From positions 711,844 through 775,843 of the forward strand of contig NW_006921532.1 in assembly GCF_000340215.1 (NCBI RefSeq): DNA of 64,000 nt, given 5' to 3'. Origin of the DNA: Pseudocercospora fijiensis CIRAD86 (lineage: Eukaryota > Ascomycota > Dothideomycetes > Mycosphaerellales > Mycosphaerellaceae). The notes below the pieces were generated by a model. That model was not told where the DNA came from. It was given only the letters and a program-made list of their open reading frames with translations, and made no database searches. This document shows positions 1-10,490 of the stretch, one piece after another; position 1 is the stretch's first letter; every line of letters starts with the position of its first letter. Made by a program: the position numbers and the translations under genes.

Positions 1-792
1 GTGATCTACGAGGGCTACGCAATCGACGACAAGATGGAAGGTGAATACAATGCGCGAGTGCAGCGTATGGACGACAATGCTGCGGCTATTGAGGAATGTC
101 GTCGCGCCAATGTACCAGATGAAGATCCACAAATTCATGAGAAGCTGCAAGCGGACGCTCAGATGGCAGTTCAGCTACGAGAGTATGTCGACCAATGGCA
201 AGCTCTTGAAGACAGCCTCAAAACGGCGTTCAAGCAGGCCCATATATATGACAGCCAGGTTATGCGCGCAGCTTCCGAGGCCCTAAGAGGCACTGAGCTC
301 TTAGAAGGGAGGACCGATCTGTCAATCCTTCGTCGTCAGCTCTTCGAAGGCGAGAAAGTTCCTTTCCCGTCTCAAGCAACTTCCTCAATAAACAGTGAAG
401 CGGCGGCAGATGAAACTCAAGATGACCGTTCGCAATCATCTCCTCAGGAAGCAGCAAAGCGAGAAAGAAACAAGGCATGGAAGGCATATGTCGATGCCCA
501 AGCCCTCCTCGAGGAGCATCTCAAAGGCTATCATGCGGCGCTGGACCAACACAATAACGGACAAGACCCTGGAATTGCCGGATGGAAAAATTCATGGTCT
601 ACTGTAGAATTCGACCTTAACCGGCTCCAACACGGCCAAGAAATGACGCGCAACGCAATCGAAAGCGAGAATCGCTTGCTTCGTGCTCTGAAAGTGGCGC
701 AAAAATCACAATGTACCTCCTTTCGAGCAAATGAAATTCGCATTCCCCGACCAAGCCGACGATGGGGAATTCTCGCCCAAGTCCCAGGCTGA
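1..792 (+). CDS. Partial protein of unknown function, 5' end outside window
   Basis: The frame is open from the first base, so the gene probably starts upstream of the window. The 263 visible residues are mostly helix-forming and charged (rich in Glu, Gln, Arg and Ala), with an acidic Ser/Gln-rich linker near residues 125-155. This suggests a coiled-coil or scaffold-like protein. I recognise no family. The 3' end is odd. From about base 692 the next frame (+2) becomes coding-like and runs PPFEQMKFAFPDQADD onward to a double stop near 890, while the annotated frame ends in unlikely sequence. A one-base indel in the AAAAA run at 701-705, or an unrecognised intron, could explain it. The true C-terminus may lie anywhere up to about 1061. 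Confidence 0.5.
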   Translation: MIYEGYAIDDKMEGEYNARVQRMDDNAAAIEECRRANVPDEDPQIHEKLQADAQMAVQLREYVDQWQALEDSLKTAFKQAHIYDSQVMRAASEALRGTELLEGRTDLSILRRQLFEGEKVPFPSQATSSINSEAAADETQDDRSQSSPQEAAKRERNKAWKAYVDAQALLEEHLKGYHAALDQHNNGQDPGIAGWKNSWSTVEFDLNRLQHGQEMTRNAIESENRLLRALKVAQKSQCTSFRANEIRIPRPSRRWGILAQVPG

Positions 793-1851
793 GACTTGCA
801 AAAGCGCCGCGGTTGAAGATTCAAAGGTGGATGGGAGACCTGCCGAGCACACCTTTGCGAGATCGACATCATGATGAGATGAAGCCTCCGCCATCTACGA
901 CGACGATATACCTTCGGACTCCGAAGAATTGGGAGTCTGAAAGTGTCACGGCGGGTCAGACTTATGGCAAAATTTTCCAGAAGATACGGCCGAGGGGACC
1001 GGGAGGTGGGACACTTGAGGCTGTTTCTGAATTCGAGGAAAGTGAGGATGCTTTCAAGTAGTTGATGTCACGTCATCGAAAGACACCAAAACACCTTGTT
1101 GGATGATGAAAATGAACCAGGCGTTCATTTCCAGAAATGCGTCCCCTCCAATCAGCTCACAGTCCCAGTCTAGCTAGTCTCTTAGTCGTTCGTAGCCATG
1201 TCGTGAGGGACTGTTCTTCTTGCAAGGACAATGCTTCATTTTACTCCGCTCCGGTGGTAGATGGGAGAAAGTTTTGAGAGGACTGATCGAGGTATGCAGC
1301 AATGTCAGTCAATCATGGAAATCTCCTTGCCCAGTGCCACGGAAGAGTACTTCAATGCGTACTGTTTACAAAACTTATATGTAGTGCTTACTGCCCGCGA
1401 TAATAAAGCTGTGGCGAGGGCTCCTTTAGAACGGACATCACCTATCGCCTATTGCGGAGCTAGCTGTTTTCGGTATAGCTGCTATTCTTGCATCTGCACC
1501 GATATCACATTCCTCATCAATGCCTCATCTTCGTTCGGAAAATCTACGCACTTATTGAGGACGCGACCGTCTCCTGCAGTGGAGTGCATTCGGGAAGTCG
1601 AGGCCTTAAAGCCGCTCCGGGAACGACTGCGAGGCAAGTGCAGCGGGACACTCAAGTGCTAAGATAGAATACCGGTTCTTGGCATCCGAAATGAAACGCG
1701 AGATGTTGTGATGTGTTGAAGCAGTGAAAAGGAAACTTTAAAAGTCTCGCAACAAGAAAAAGCAGTCGCCAAGCAAACACGAACACGACATCGGAACACG
1801 ACATCTCACAACCACCCTCTATAACAAGAATCCAAGGAATACGCAGCAGCC
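793..1851. other. Intergenic region, no convincing gene
   Basis: The first part (to about 1061) may still be the 3' end of the preceding gene, since coding-like acidic segments occur in two frames. A 133-codon ORF at 1261-1662 has no family resemblance and a composition unlike its neighbours, so I do not call it. The last 150 bases precede a well-placed ATG and probably contain the promoter and leader of the next gene. Confidence 0.4.
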
Positions 1852-2775
1852 ATGGCTACTCCTACCCCAGCGGAACCCATCCTCGCCAGCAACCTCTACA
1901 CCCTCGAGACCGCAAATCAAACCCCACCTCCAGAAGTCCTCCCAAACCAATGGCAACCACCCTTAAAAACCTCATCCCTAACCAACGACTTCAACTTCAA
2001 CTTCACCTCCAACTCCCTCAACTACATAACCACCCCCTCCCGCCCCGAAACCCAAGACCTCCTCCAAACCCTCCTAACCACCCACCTCCTGAGTTCCAAA
2101 ACCTCCACAGCCACAGTAATCGACAGCACACTTGACTTCGACGTCCGAAAACTCCACAACACCCTCAAAGCACAAATCAAAACCTCACTCCAACTCCCCA
2201 CGAGCAGCCACCACCACCACTCCGAAGAAGATACCACGCTCCAACATCTCTCCCGCGTGAAAATTTCCAAAATCTTCGATCTCAAAGGCTTAATCGAGAC
2301 GATATCGGAAGTTCAAGCCGAGGATTCCCATAAGCACGACTTTCTCCTCCTCATCATCACCAACCTCACCAATAATCTCCTCCTCTCCCCGAGTTACGTA
2401 CAAACTCAAGCGACCTTCACTTCGCTGATGCGGCTTCTGGACCATCTTTGCAAAACGCGAAATTTGTGTGTGGTGGTTTTCGGGGATGGGCGGCGTGCGA
2501 ACAAGAAGAAAGTCGAGGAGGAGGAGGAGAGGTTGAGTATGTTTGAATCTTGTGGGATGAGTGAGGTTTTGGGGGGTGGGTGTGGGGTTGGGGGGTTGGT
2601 TGATGGGCATTTGTATCTTCATAAGGTGTTGAGAAGAAGAAGGAAGCGGGAAACTGGAGGGGGGGATGGGCATGCGCTTGTGTTGGAAGTTGTGCAGGAT
2701 CGGTATGGGGATGGGTATGGCCAGTGGGTTGCTTTGGAGTATGATTCCGAAGGGAGGCTTAAGGGTATATCATGA
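1852..2775 (+). CDS. Putative RecA/Rad51-fold protein, Walker A not visible
   Basis: 307-residue single-exon ORF with a good start context (gcagccATGG). What I see: VIDSTLDFDVRKL near residue 90 resembles the strand-helix segment that follows Walker A in Rad51-type ATPases. A hydrophobic LLLIITNLTN stretch near residue 165 looks like Walker B. It is followed by a helix with paired Leu/Arg and CVVVFGDG. A late GLVDGHLYLHKVLRRRRK then GDGYGQWVALEYDSEG mimics the closing strands of Rad51 paralogues. No GxxxxGKT/S motif is present, as in some Rad51-paralogue and Shu-complex proteins. If correct, it would act in homologous recombination, probably as a non-catalytic partner. This is fold-level inference only. 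The gene's first half is C-rich and its last third G-rich. It is convergent with the next gene. Confidence 0.45.
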   Translation: MATPTPAEPILASNLYTLETANQTPPPEVLPNQWQPPLKTSSLTNDFNFNFTSNSLNYITTPSRPETQDLLQTLLTTHLLSSKTSTATVIDSTLDFDVRKLHNTLKAQIKTSLQLPTSSHHHHSEEDTTLQHLSRVKISKIFDLKGLIETISEVQAEDSHKHDFLLLIITNLTNNLLLSPSYVQTQATFTSLMRLLDHLCKTRNLCVVVFGDGRRANKKKVEEEEERLSMFESCGMSEVLGGGCGVGGLVDGHLYLHKVLRRRRKRETGGGDGHALVLEVVQDRYGDGYGQWVALEYDSEGRLKGIS

Positions 2776-2915
2776 GGAGGTTTTCGGGGACGCGATTCAG
2801 CTTGTTTGTGGTGTATAATCCTTATCATAAAACAAGTGCCCCCCCTCCGGCCTGAAGCCAGATCTCATCTCATCCCATCCCATCCAGAATATCTACTACA
2901 CCTTTTCCGTTGTCC

Positions 2916-3450
2916 TCACTGCCCCCCTTCCGGCAAATTACTCTCAAAATGCGGCAAAAGCCTCGAAGCCTTAATATTCCTCTCCTCCTTCTTCGCATCC
3001 AACAATCCCAAACTCCTAATCTGCCCAGCAGTAGGCGCATCATCTCTCGGAGTAGAAGCCTCACGTTTCCGATAAGCAGCTTGAAGAGCCGAGATTTTGA
3101 CAGCCTATCTCATCAAAAAAAAACAACATCAGTCTCACATTCTCCACTTACTTTCCACGTACTGCTTTTGTTTCCCTTCATACCTCTTTCCGATGATGCA
3201 AACACTCATAATAATCCTCCAGGACAGGTTGACATTTCTTTTTCCCCGAGGTGTCTTCGGCGTTGGTGTTGATTACGTAGCAGGCGAGGACTTCTTGCCA
3301 GAAGGGAAAGCAGCGCGAGGGGCCTGTGTGGGAGAGAATGGGAGCGTTAGTATGGGATGAATTCTCTTGCGGGCTGGGGGAGCTCGAGAGGGCATGTTGG
3401 TGTCAATGCCCGGGTTTCATACCTCCTGCGAGACCGTAGCCTGAAGACAT
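2916..3450 (-). CDS. NDUFS5-like complex I subunit (twin CX9C), three exons
   Basis: A 118-residue protein is encoded by three minus-strand exons: 3423-3450, 3184-3323 and 2916-3104. The introns start GTATG and end CACAG and GATAG, and the joins keep frame. Cysteines fall at residues 14, 24, 40 and 50, giving two CX9C pairs (CFPFWQEVLAC and CQPVLEDYYEC). This is the hallmark of Mia40-imported intermembrane-space proteins. The small size, the Trp/Phe-rich first pair, the YECLHHRKE continuation and the lysine/arginine-rich tail match the NDUFS5 (Yarrowia NIPM) 15-kDa subunit of mitochondrial NADH:ubiquinone oxidoreductase. Known of the family: an accessory subunit on the intermembrane-space face of the membrane arm. 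No single exon exceeds 63 codons, so ORF-length scans miss it. It is convergent with the 1852-2775 gene, with 140 bases between stop codons. Confidence 0.85.
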
Positions 3451-3819
3451 GCTTGGAAGCTGTGAAGACGTCGTTGTGGTCCGCGAGAGCTTCAATGGCT
3501 GTATGTCGCGACGTTCAGTCCCGTCTGGTCGGCAGTGATTCCGCTGACTGAGCAGCCGGATCCGATACCGAAAGTCTATCTCGCTAAATTGAATTGGAGC
3601 GTTCCATGGGACAACAGAACGTACTTTGTTTTAATGCATTTGATCGCACGAGTCCTATCAAATCGAGCGCCTGTATGCAGCTTATCGCCATGGTACAGCA
3701 TTTTGTGCTTCCGCATATACGTTGAGATCCTCCTATCCAACGTGCTCTACTTTCAAAACCCCCCCATGTCTCACCATGCACCATGCATGCACTCCACCTC
3801 AACAACCCTCCTCTTCTAC
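3451..3819. promoter_or_regulatory. Intergenic: promoter of the NDUFS5-like gene, 3' end of glutaminase
   Basis: This 369-base gap lies between two minus-strand genes. The part next to 3450 must hold the 5' leader and promoter of the complex I subunit gene, and the part next to 3820 the 3' UTR of the glutaminase. I saw no distinct TATA box or conserved operator. Confidence 0.4.
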
Positions 3820-6297
3820 TCATTCATATTTGAAAGCCTCTGCCGCCGTTCCCTGACACGCTCTTTCCAAAGTCAAGAAAGCATAATGGCTTCCCACCAC
3901 AGGTCTAGCAAAGAAATTCGGTCCTGGAAATCCTCCATCTCCTTCAGTCTTGTACAGATCTGTGAAGGGTCGATCAGAAGCCGTCTCGTTCAACCAAAAG
4001 GCAACTTTGTCCAAAATCTGGGACCTGGTTTTCTTGCCGGCGACTGCGGCTGCTTGGAATTCCCAGTCACTCTTGGTATACAAATGGCGCGAGTCCAGAG
4101 GAAGCCCGAACTTTTGCATCACCGTCTGGTACCAATCCGACTGTGTGCGGTAAATATGATCTGGAATGAAGTTCTGCTTGTCTGAAGACGCGCCACCAGG
4201 TAAGAGTGGCTCTTGAGTACCCATCTTGTAATGCTCCCGTGAGCTTGGGGTCGCGTTGAGTGATGGATGGAAGCAAAGGAGCGCATCGGCATACAGCGAG
4301 TAAAGAGTGGTCCAGCTGCCGTACCAGTTGTATGCGAGCTTCGCACGACCTCCATCACGGCTCATGCCCTGGACCTCCCACTCCCTGATGTAGGAGCTGC
4401 TCAGATCGCGATAATACTTGGCATCCTCCTTCTCACCAACAACTTCAGCAAGCTCACTCATGGCCTTGATACCAATAATACCCTTCAACGCCAAATTGGT
4501 CATCAACGGAAGCCAACCGGCAAAATCATCTGTACAGAGCTGGTTCTGCGGATAGAGCGAGAACTCCTCGAGGTATCCTGTCCACTGTTTCCACAGTCGA
4601 TATGTACGCGAGACCCACTTCTTGGCCTGATGCTCGGAAGCAACGCCTCCCCAAGCGTCATCCAGACCGAAGATACCATCCCTAGTTTCGAGAGTGGCTG
4701 GCAGAGCGAAAGGACTGACGTTGTTGTCGGACTGCATCTCGATCTCGCTCTCGCTCTTTGGCTTTCCCATTGCGCTCCACGGCGACTGTGCCTCACTAGC
4801 GGATCCATACTTCAAGCTGTTGACAATTGCGAGACCCATGATGAGCATGTCACCACATTCTTCGACCGGCATGTATTCATCTCTTCCGTCTGGATGTCCC
4901 GTCATGTTTGGGAAGTGGTAGCCGAGATCGTGCATCGAATAATCGTTCGGATATTGGCCGCTTAGCATGTGCTCGAGGAGAGGCTCGAGGAGGTAGGCGA
5001 GCCACTTTGGCTGTGTGTAGAGGAAGAAGGGGAAGGCAGGAAAGATGACATCGACTGTCTGGCAGTTTCCATTGCTGCTGATCTCCTTCAAGAAGAGGAT
5101 TGGGTTGTCTGGAGTTCCGCTGAAGCTCGTGGCACCCATGACTTGACGCGCACTGAGCTCTACGATCTCCTTGTAATTGTCGCTGCCACTAGCATAAGCA
5201 TCTCTCGCAACACGGCGAGAGTATTCAGAAGCAAGTGCTTGGACGTGCTTGAAGTCCTGGTAGTGGAAGCTGACTAGAGCATCATCTGAGAAGAAGTAAG
5301 ACAGCCAGAGTGGTCTCATCCAGGTCAGTCCTCTGCTTGAAGCGAACTGCGTCACCTGCCATTGAATGTGCGTAATGGTGAAGAGCACGCTGTCTTCTGC
5401 AGCTTCCTCTGAGTATTTTGAGCTCAGATTAAATCTTTTGCTGAATGCAAACACAGGCTCTTCATCCATAATCTGACGGAAAGACTCGTCCACAGCATTT
5501 TCCAGCTTACCGGTCTTCGAAAAGTGCTTGCGCAGCAGGGCAGAGGTGCCGGCTTGGTGGTGGACATCAGCAGGTCCTGTAAAGTGTAAGGTACCCCATT
5601 CGGCACGATCCTGGATCTCAGTGAAGTGTTGCTCATGACTCCTATGGACTCTGAAGGTCTTGAGCTTCGCTGTATCCTTGTGATGCTGCTGGTGAAGCGA
5701 CCACTCGATTCTGGACCCTCGGTCTCCGCTTACCCACTGTCCGTTGACGTCAATATAAATATCAACATCAAGATTTCCCTTGACGTGGACTGTCACATAG
5801 CTTGCGGGGATGGATTGGCGCAGGGTCGAGGTTGGCGTGACGGGAGAGAGGAAAGACAGGATGATGTCCACAGAGGCATTGGAGCTCTTGGAAGAAGGGA
5901 TGATTGTATAGGTAAGGTTGGTGACCGAAGCATCGTACTGAGCACCGAGATATTTAGGATACGCTATACTGTAATGACTGCTGTCGTGGTCCAAGGAATC
6001 GTGAGGTCGGCCGAGGAGAGGATAGACTGTCGAGGTTTCTGGCACCGAAGCCAGCACACCAAAGCCGACCTACAGGAGATTCAGCATTGCTTCAAATCCC
6101 CAAACGCTATCGCGTACGCTTTGTCCCGTCCAGAACATTGGCCATTTCGACCACGGCTCCTCTCTCGCATCAGCCAGCCATGTCGAGAGGTATGGATTGC
6201 GCACGATAAGAGGCAACACAGGCGGCGTCAGCGTGGATGCTGCGCTGAGACTGCATAGCAGAGAGACCACCAGGGCCTTCACACCTGCAGCGCGCAT
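3820..6297 (-). CDS. gtaA: Secreted glutaminase, GtaA family
   Basis: Two exons (6118-6297 and 3820-6069) give 809 residues. The 48-base intron has donor GTACGC, a CTGAAT branch-like site and acceptor CTGTAG. The join is phase 0 and gives FWTGQSVGFGVLASVP, the expected family segment. The start at 6297 is chosen because it gives a signal peptide (MRAAGVKALVVSLLCSLSAAS) followed by the conserved PPVLPLIVRNPYLSTW entry block. An upstream in-frame ATG would bury this signal. The C-terminal half has the DUF4965/DUF1793-type blocks, including DDAWGG, YNWYGSWTTLY, SDWEFQAAAVAG and FFARPVVGSHYAFLTL. Known of the family: extracellular or wall-linked hydrolysis of L-glutamine to glutamate in fungi. 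It is somewhat longer than usual (about 690-700), mainly from inserts. Base composition is like neighbouring host genes and no frame break is seen. Confidence 0.88.
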
Positions 6298-6489
6298 GAT
6301 ACTGCCGGCTCCAAAGAAAAATATCAACCTCACGATGGCAGAGTGTGCGTAGCGGCTGGTGTGGTAGAAAAAGAAGGGACGATCGCGCTGCAAACAAACA
6401 ACGAAGCTCTCCTGAGAGCCCGCCGCTTTGCACCCCTCCAAAGTCTAAGCTACGAGGCAAGGGAGGGTCGTCTGACACTCTGCGGCTAA

Positions 6490-6504
6490 GGCCTTGTTTA
6501 CCTC
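6490..6504 (+). repeat. Left terminal inverted repeat of Harbinger element
   Basis: GGCCTTGTTTACCTC, preceded directly by the target duplication TAA (6487-6489). The similarity to the right end continues imperfectly for about 25 more bases (both ends contain shuffled ggattaa and ggattta words), which may be subterminal transposase-binding sites. Confidence 0.9.
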
Positions 6505-6982
6505 CTGGATTAAGAGGTTGGATTTACGCTTAATCCACGCCTTCTTGTCTAATCCTGTCGATATATCGTCTTTGCCGTTGTTTACCTCTAATCTAGTGGA
6601 TTAAGAAGGTCTCTAATCTAGTGTCTAATCCAATCTCGGTATACTTAATCTAGAAGGTATACGCGTTAAATCTACGCACTGCAAAAACTAGCGCGTCTAT
6701 ACCTTGTTGTTTTTTATAGAATCAAATCTAGTCGCTATTCTATTGCTATTTACCTTTCTAGTATTATATGCTCTTTCTTAGTACTATCTTCTAGTCGGTA
6801 GAATAGCGCTCGAACAATAGGAAATCGATACGTACGAGAACTTAGCGCCATTGCTAACTATAAGCATAGTTTTAACGGTTCTTCGAGCGGCGATCGAGAG
6901 GTAGGAACGACCGAGATATCGACCGGCAGGTATTATAACGACGCTCGTTTGTCCGGAACTAGGAGGTTAGTAGACGACTGTA

Positions 6983-8060
6983 ATGCTAACTAGACCTAAG
7001 CATTATGCGTACAGAGCGACACGTATACGGCAGCCGGTTCTACGCGCGTTTGTAGACGAGTTAGTGCGCAATTACGAGCTTACTAGCAGCGATAGAATCA
7101 GTCCTGCTAAGCAAGTAGTTATATTCTTAGAGATAGCGGCGCACCGGTTGACGATAGCTAAACTGGCAATAACTTATTAGCATTCAACTCGGAGTGTTAG
7201 TCGCGCAATCTATAAGATTAGTATCCTTTATTACCGCCTATATAAGGAATACGTAACCTAGCCGAAGCGCTTAGATCTAGTGCCTCGAGCGGTATATAAC
7301 AACCCTAAGATGTAGCTATATTTCAATAGTTGTATAGGCGCTTTAGATAGCACTTACGTTAGGTTTAAACCGTAGAAGATGCCTAATGCTAGCGCGTACC
7401 GCAATCGGAAGGGCGAAGTGTCGCAGAACGTACTTAGAGCGTGTAACTTCGAGGGCAATTTTACCTATATTCTGCCTAGTTATAAGGGATTAGCAAACGA
7501 CGGCACTGTATTAAAGAAAGCGCTTAAGAAGGGGTTGTCTATACCTTCGAAGAGGTTCTATCTAGCGGATAGCGGTTACTCGAAGAATGTCGATTATCTC
7601 CTCGTACCGTACTAGAAGACAAGATATTACCTTCGCGAATGGCACGCTTCTGCTTAGAAGCCTAAGACGAAGGAAGAATTGTTTAATCTGCGGCATAGTT
7701 AGCTTCGCAATAGCATTAAGCGGCAGTTTAGAATAGCTAAGGAGAGGTTTCCAATCCTTAAAGATAGTCCTTCGAAGGGGTATTCTGCTAGGTACTAGAG
7801 TCGCTTTGTTATTGCTCTCGCCGCTATTACTAACTTTATAAACACTTACCGATAGACGCCTGAAACGGACGACTATTTGCGGTAGCAACCGACTAACAGA
7901 GATATCGGTTTTAATAATGTCGAGGAAGATATCGAAGCGGACGAGGTAGATTAGATAGCGCGGCGTAGTTAGATAGCGGTTTATCGTAACAAGATAGCGA
8001 CTATTATATAGCGAGATTATTATAGGAGGTTAGAAGCCAACCAGCCGTACGAAGAGGATT
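6983..8060 (+). pseudogene. Harbinger DDE transposase (DDE_Tnp_4 type), many stops
   Basis: Reading one frame through in-frame TAA/TAG codons gives a full transposase. The N-terminal part has the helix-turn-helix-like segment around ISPAKQVVIFLEIAAHRLTI (about 7100-7165). The catalytic core is CIGALDSTYV (first Asp near 7346), then YRNRKGEVSQNVL and YKGLANDGT, YLADSGY (second Asp near 7568) and EELFNLRHS (Glu near 7675). Stops occur where related proteins carry Trp or Gln, as expected for TGG to TAG and CAA/CAG to TAA/TAG. A 78-codon open stretch survives at 7379-7615. It would have catalysed cut-and-paste transposition; it is inactive in this copy. Confidence 0.82.
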
Positions 8061-8414
8061 AAGTGTCGTTGTTAGAGGGTGTTAGAGAAGGGGGAAGTAA
8101 TAGCGGATATCCGTAGATAGTGCGAAATCGTAGCTTCGTTCGGTACGTACGAGTCTTGGCGTGTTTCCTTACCAAATTCGCCTGTTTCTAATGCAATCCG
8201 GAATCGCAGGAAGATGCTAGACTATATTGTTATCACTCTCGTTACTCTCGCTATCCTCTAATCGATTCGATAAGGTAAGAAGCGGGTATATCCGAGCTTA
8301 GCGTCAAAACCCGACACCTATTGCTGCATCGATATTATCCCTACAATAACACTACCATTTTTTTTCTGTGTTCTAATCAGTTAAGAGTTCATTAGCAGGC
8401 GCTTTATATAAAAA

Positions 8415-8445
8415 AACAACGATAAAAATTGGTTATATCGTTGTT
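8415..8445. repeat. 10-bp stem hairpin
   Basis: AACAACGATA at 8415-8424 is followed by its reverse complement at 8436-8445, with an 11-base loop. It sits between the ends of the two convergent transposon genes and beside a poly-T run (8351-8357), so it might mark transcript ends. That is a guess. Confidence 0.4.
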
Positions 8446-8541
8446 AAGGAAACTTGTAATAAAGTCAAATTTTATAGTTTTTGCCAAGCTTGCGGCTTAG
8501 CTTTACATGCGAATATATAAGGCAAAGAATCTAAGCCTTTC

Positions 8542-8778
8542 TTAGGACGATAACATATCTGAGAATAAGCGTAACGGTAACTTCGGGGCCCGTTCTGTAA
8601 TGTTTACGCAAAAAGTAACAATACCTTCTCCTAAATTTATAGTATAGACAACCCCGCAACATTCTATACAATGCGCGCTGCCTAACCCTATTTCCGCTAT
8701 ATTACTGGCGATAAAACTGCTCGTCGTACCCAACCTAGCTTCTATATTGCAACTCTTGCACCGACGGCAATAGTCCAC
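8542..8778 (-). CDS. Cysteine-rich short ORF inside Harbinger element
   Basis: 78 codons with clustered cysteines (CRRCKSCN near the start, CIECC in the middle and a later FC). I do not recognise it. Cys codons contain TG and are destroyed by the mutation process elsewhere in this element, so their survival shows that this stretch was hit less. It may be an unrelated captured segment or a late insertion. Whether it is expressed is unknown. Confidence 0.25.
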   Translation of the reverse strand: MDYCRRCKSCNIEARLGTTSSFIASNIAEIGLGSAHCIECCGVVYTINLGEGIVTFCVNITERAPKLPLRLFSDMLSS

Positions 8779-8979
8779 TATTGTATCTACTAAGTGATTA
8801 ATACACTAGATAATCTTCTAGTATGTTCTAAGGCATCGGAAACTGCTGCTAATGATAGTATTCCGACCGCAATAGGTGTTAAACTAGCGGTTGAAATACA
8901 TACTAAGAAGCCGGCTCTTAGGCAGGCGGAGCAGGAGTTTAAGTCTCGGTTATTAGCATTACCTCCTTCTCGATAATAG

Positions 8980-10300
8980 CATCCATTTCATCGTCACTAA
9001 TCTGCTTTTTATTCTTCTTATACTTCTTTAGCAAGTACTTTAGCATCGGCTCTAGGTCCTTATTAGGGCAGCCGATTATACGGTTAGCTGTCTTAGAGCC
9101 ATCTTCTACGATTAAGTCTTAAATGTCCATCCGCTAACTGAACGGCAACTTCTTAATCCCTTCAAGATTTATTGCTCTCTAGATCGCTATAGCAGTAACA
9201 GTTAAAGGTGGCTCTGCTACCCGTCTTCGACTAAAAGCAAGGTCGTTTATAATATGCCGAATTGGCGCTTCTAACCTATTAATAGCAGCTACTATTAGGT
9301 CCTTTATATAGCTTCGTCTCGGCTTAGGCTAACTCTTAGCTATATTCGTAATAGCTTGCCTTTGCAATAAAGTATTTCCTCTTCTACGACCTCTTCTACG
9401 GCTTACTAAAGAACCTCTACTAACGTTTGAATTAACAGACGAAGATCTTGAACCCGCTAGCAGTAGTAAGCTAACCCGACTTTGAACTGCGCCTACTAAC
9501 CGATTATTAACTTCTCGCTCTCGTACGGCTCGTACGCCTAGACTAGAAGGCTATTCTTCTTCGTTCGCGTAAACCTCTTTATCCTCTTTACCTTCGGCAT
9601 TATTATTACCTCCGGCATTATTGTCTCTAGGCAGGCGCGGCCTATTCTTATTATTCGACTCGTCTTTACTAAGATCGCCGAGATCGTCCGCATTTAACGC
9701 CTTATCGCTAGTCGCTAATTTATCGCTAAATAACTAATTAAGATAGGTAAAGAATAGCAGGTATGCGCGCCTAAATACCTTACTTTCTAGATGTTCTCTA
9801 AAATAGTCATCTTCTACATTAGTCTTAGCACTCGGTAGATCTCCTTACTAACCGCTCGTACGAGCTAAGTACGCCTTCTATTCCTTCTAGGTTGGCCTAA
9901 ACGAGTTATACTTATTACGCGTTTGCTTTATTATAACCGCTATTCCGACCTCCTTCTTATACTTCAAATTTATAGTATCCGCTACGGACTGGATTACCTT
10001 ATCTAGAAAGCCTTAGTTGTCGTTTTAAGTACTCAGATCGTCCGCTAATAACTCTAGCATCAACTTAATAATCTCGTCTGTCTATAGATATACTAGCGCG
10101 CGAGTCCTTCGCTGTTTAATAGTGCCTTCTTTATTACTTCCGCGCTCTCGTTTCTTCGCCGTAGAGGTCTTCGACGGTGTCTTCGTAGGCTTCGATCTAC
10201 TCGCTTTTAGTATAGGAGTTAGTGTCCGGAAGGCCTTCGGCGCTATGGCGATATAGCGGCGATATAATAGCGACAATAGGCCTTCAAACGACGACACTAT
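8980..10300 (-). pseudogene. Harbinger Myb/SANT-like DNA-binding protein, decayed
   Basis: The minus strand read through stops gives a basic N-terminus (KTPSKTSTAKKRERG near 10,140-10,190) followed by a Myb/SANT-like domain of the fungal transposon type: helices around LDKVIQSVADTINLKYKKEV, an NKYNSF segment, and the RTSG box that precedes the acidic linker. Downstream are an Asn/Asp-rich linker, an Arg-rich stretch and a C-terminal helical region ending near 8980. Known of the superfamily: this second protein helps bind the ends and import the transposase. A 71-codon open piece remains at 10082-10297. Confidence 0.65.
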
Positions 10301-10472
10301 GCTATAGAGACAAGAATATAGATAACGCGAGGTTTGGACTTGCTAAGCAACCGCCTGAGGCAGTTATACTATACTGGATTTGCTATTATTTACCTCTCTA
10401 CGCTAACAACTAATCCACCGAGTTAAAGACGACTGGATTTAAAGACGCGTTAAATCCATACTGGATTAACAC

Positions 10473-10487
10473 GAGGTAAACAAGGCC
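10473..10487 (-). repeat. Right terminal inverted repeat of Harbinger element
   Basis: Exact reverse complement of the left end, followed directly by TAA (10488-10490). Confidence 0.9.
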
Positions 10488-10490
10488 TAA

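Larger units (their letters stand above)
6490..10487. mobile_element. PIF/Harbinger DNA transposon, mutated but with intact ends
   Basis: A 3,998-bp element with 15-bp perfect terminal inverted repeats (GGCCTTGTTTACCTC at 6490-6504, reverse complement at 10473-10487), flanked by the direct TAA copies at 6487-6489 and 10488-10490. A three-base TWA duplication is the PIF/Harbinger signature. The two genes typical of the superfamily are visible through RIP-type stops: a DDE transposase on plus and a Myb/SANT-like protein on minus, facing each other. Composition changes sharply at both edges, from normal host sequence to CpA/TpG-poor sequence. Not expected to be autonomous, since both ORFs carry many stops. 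Confidence 0.88.

Noticed and set aside
1261..1662. 133-codon ORF with ATG
   Set aside because: No family motif, codon use unlike the neighbouring genes, and no support from splice signals.
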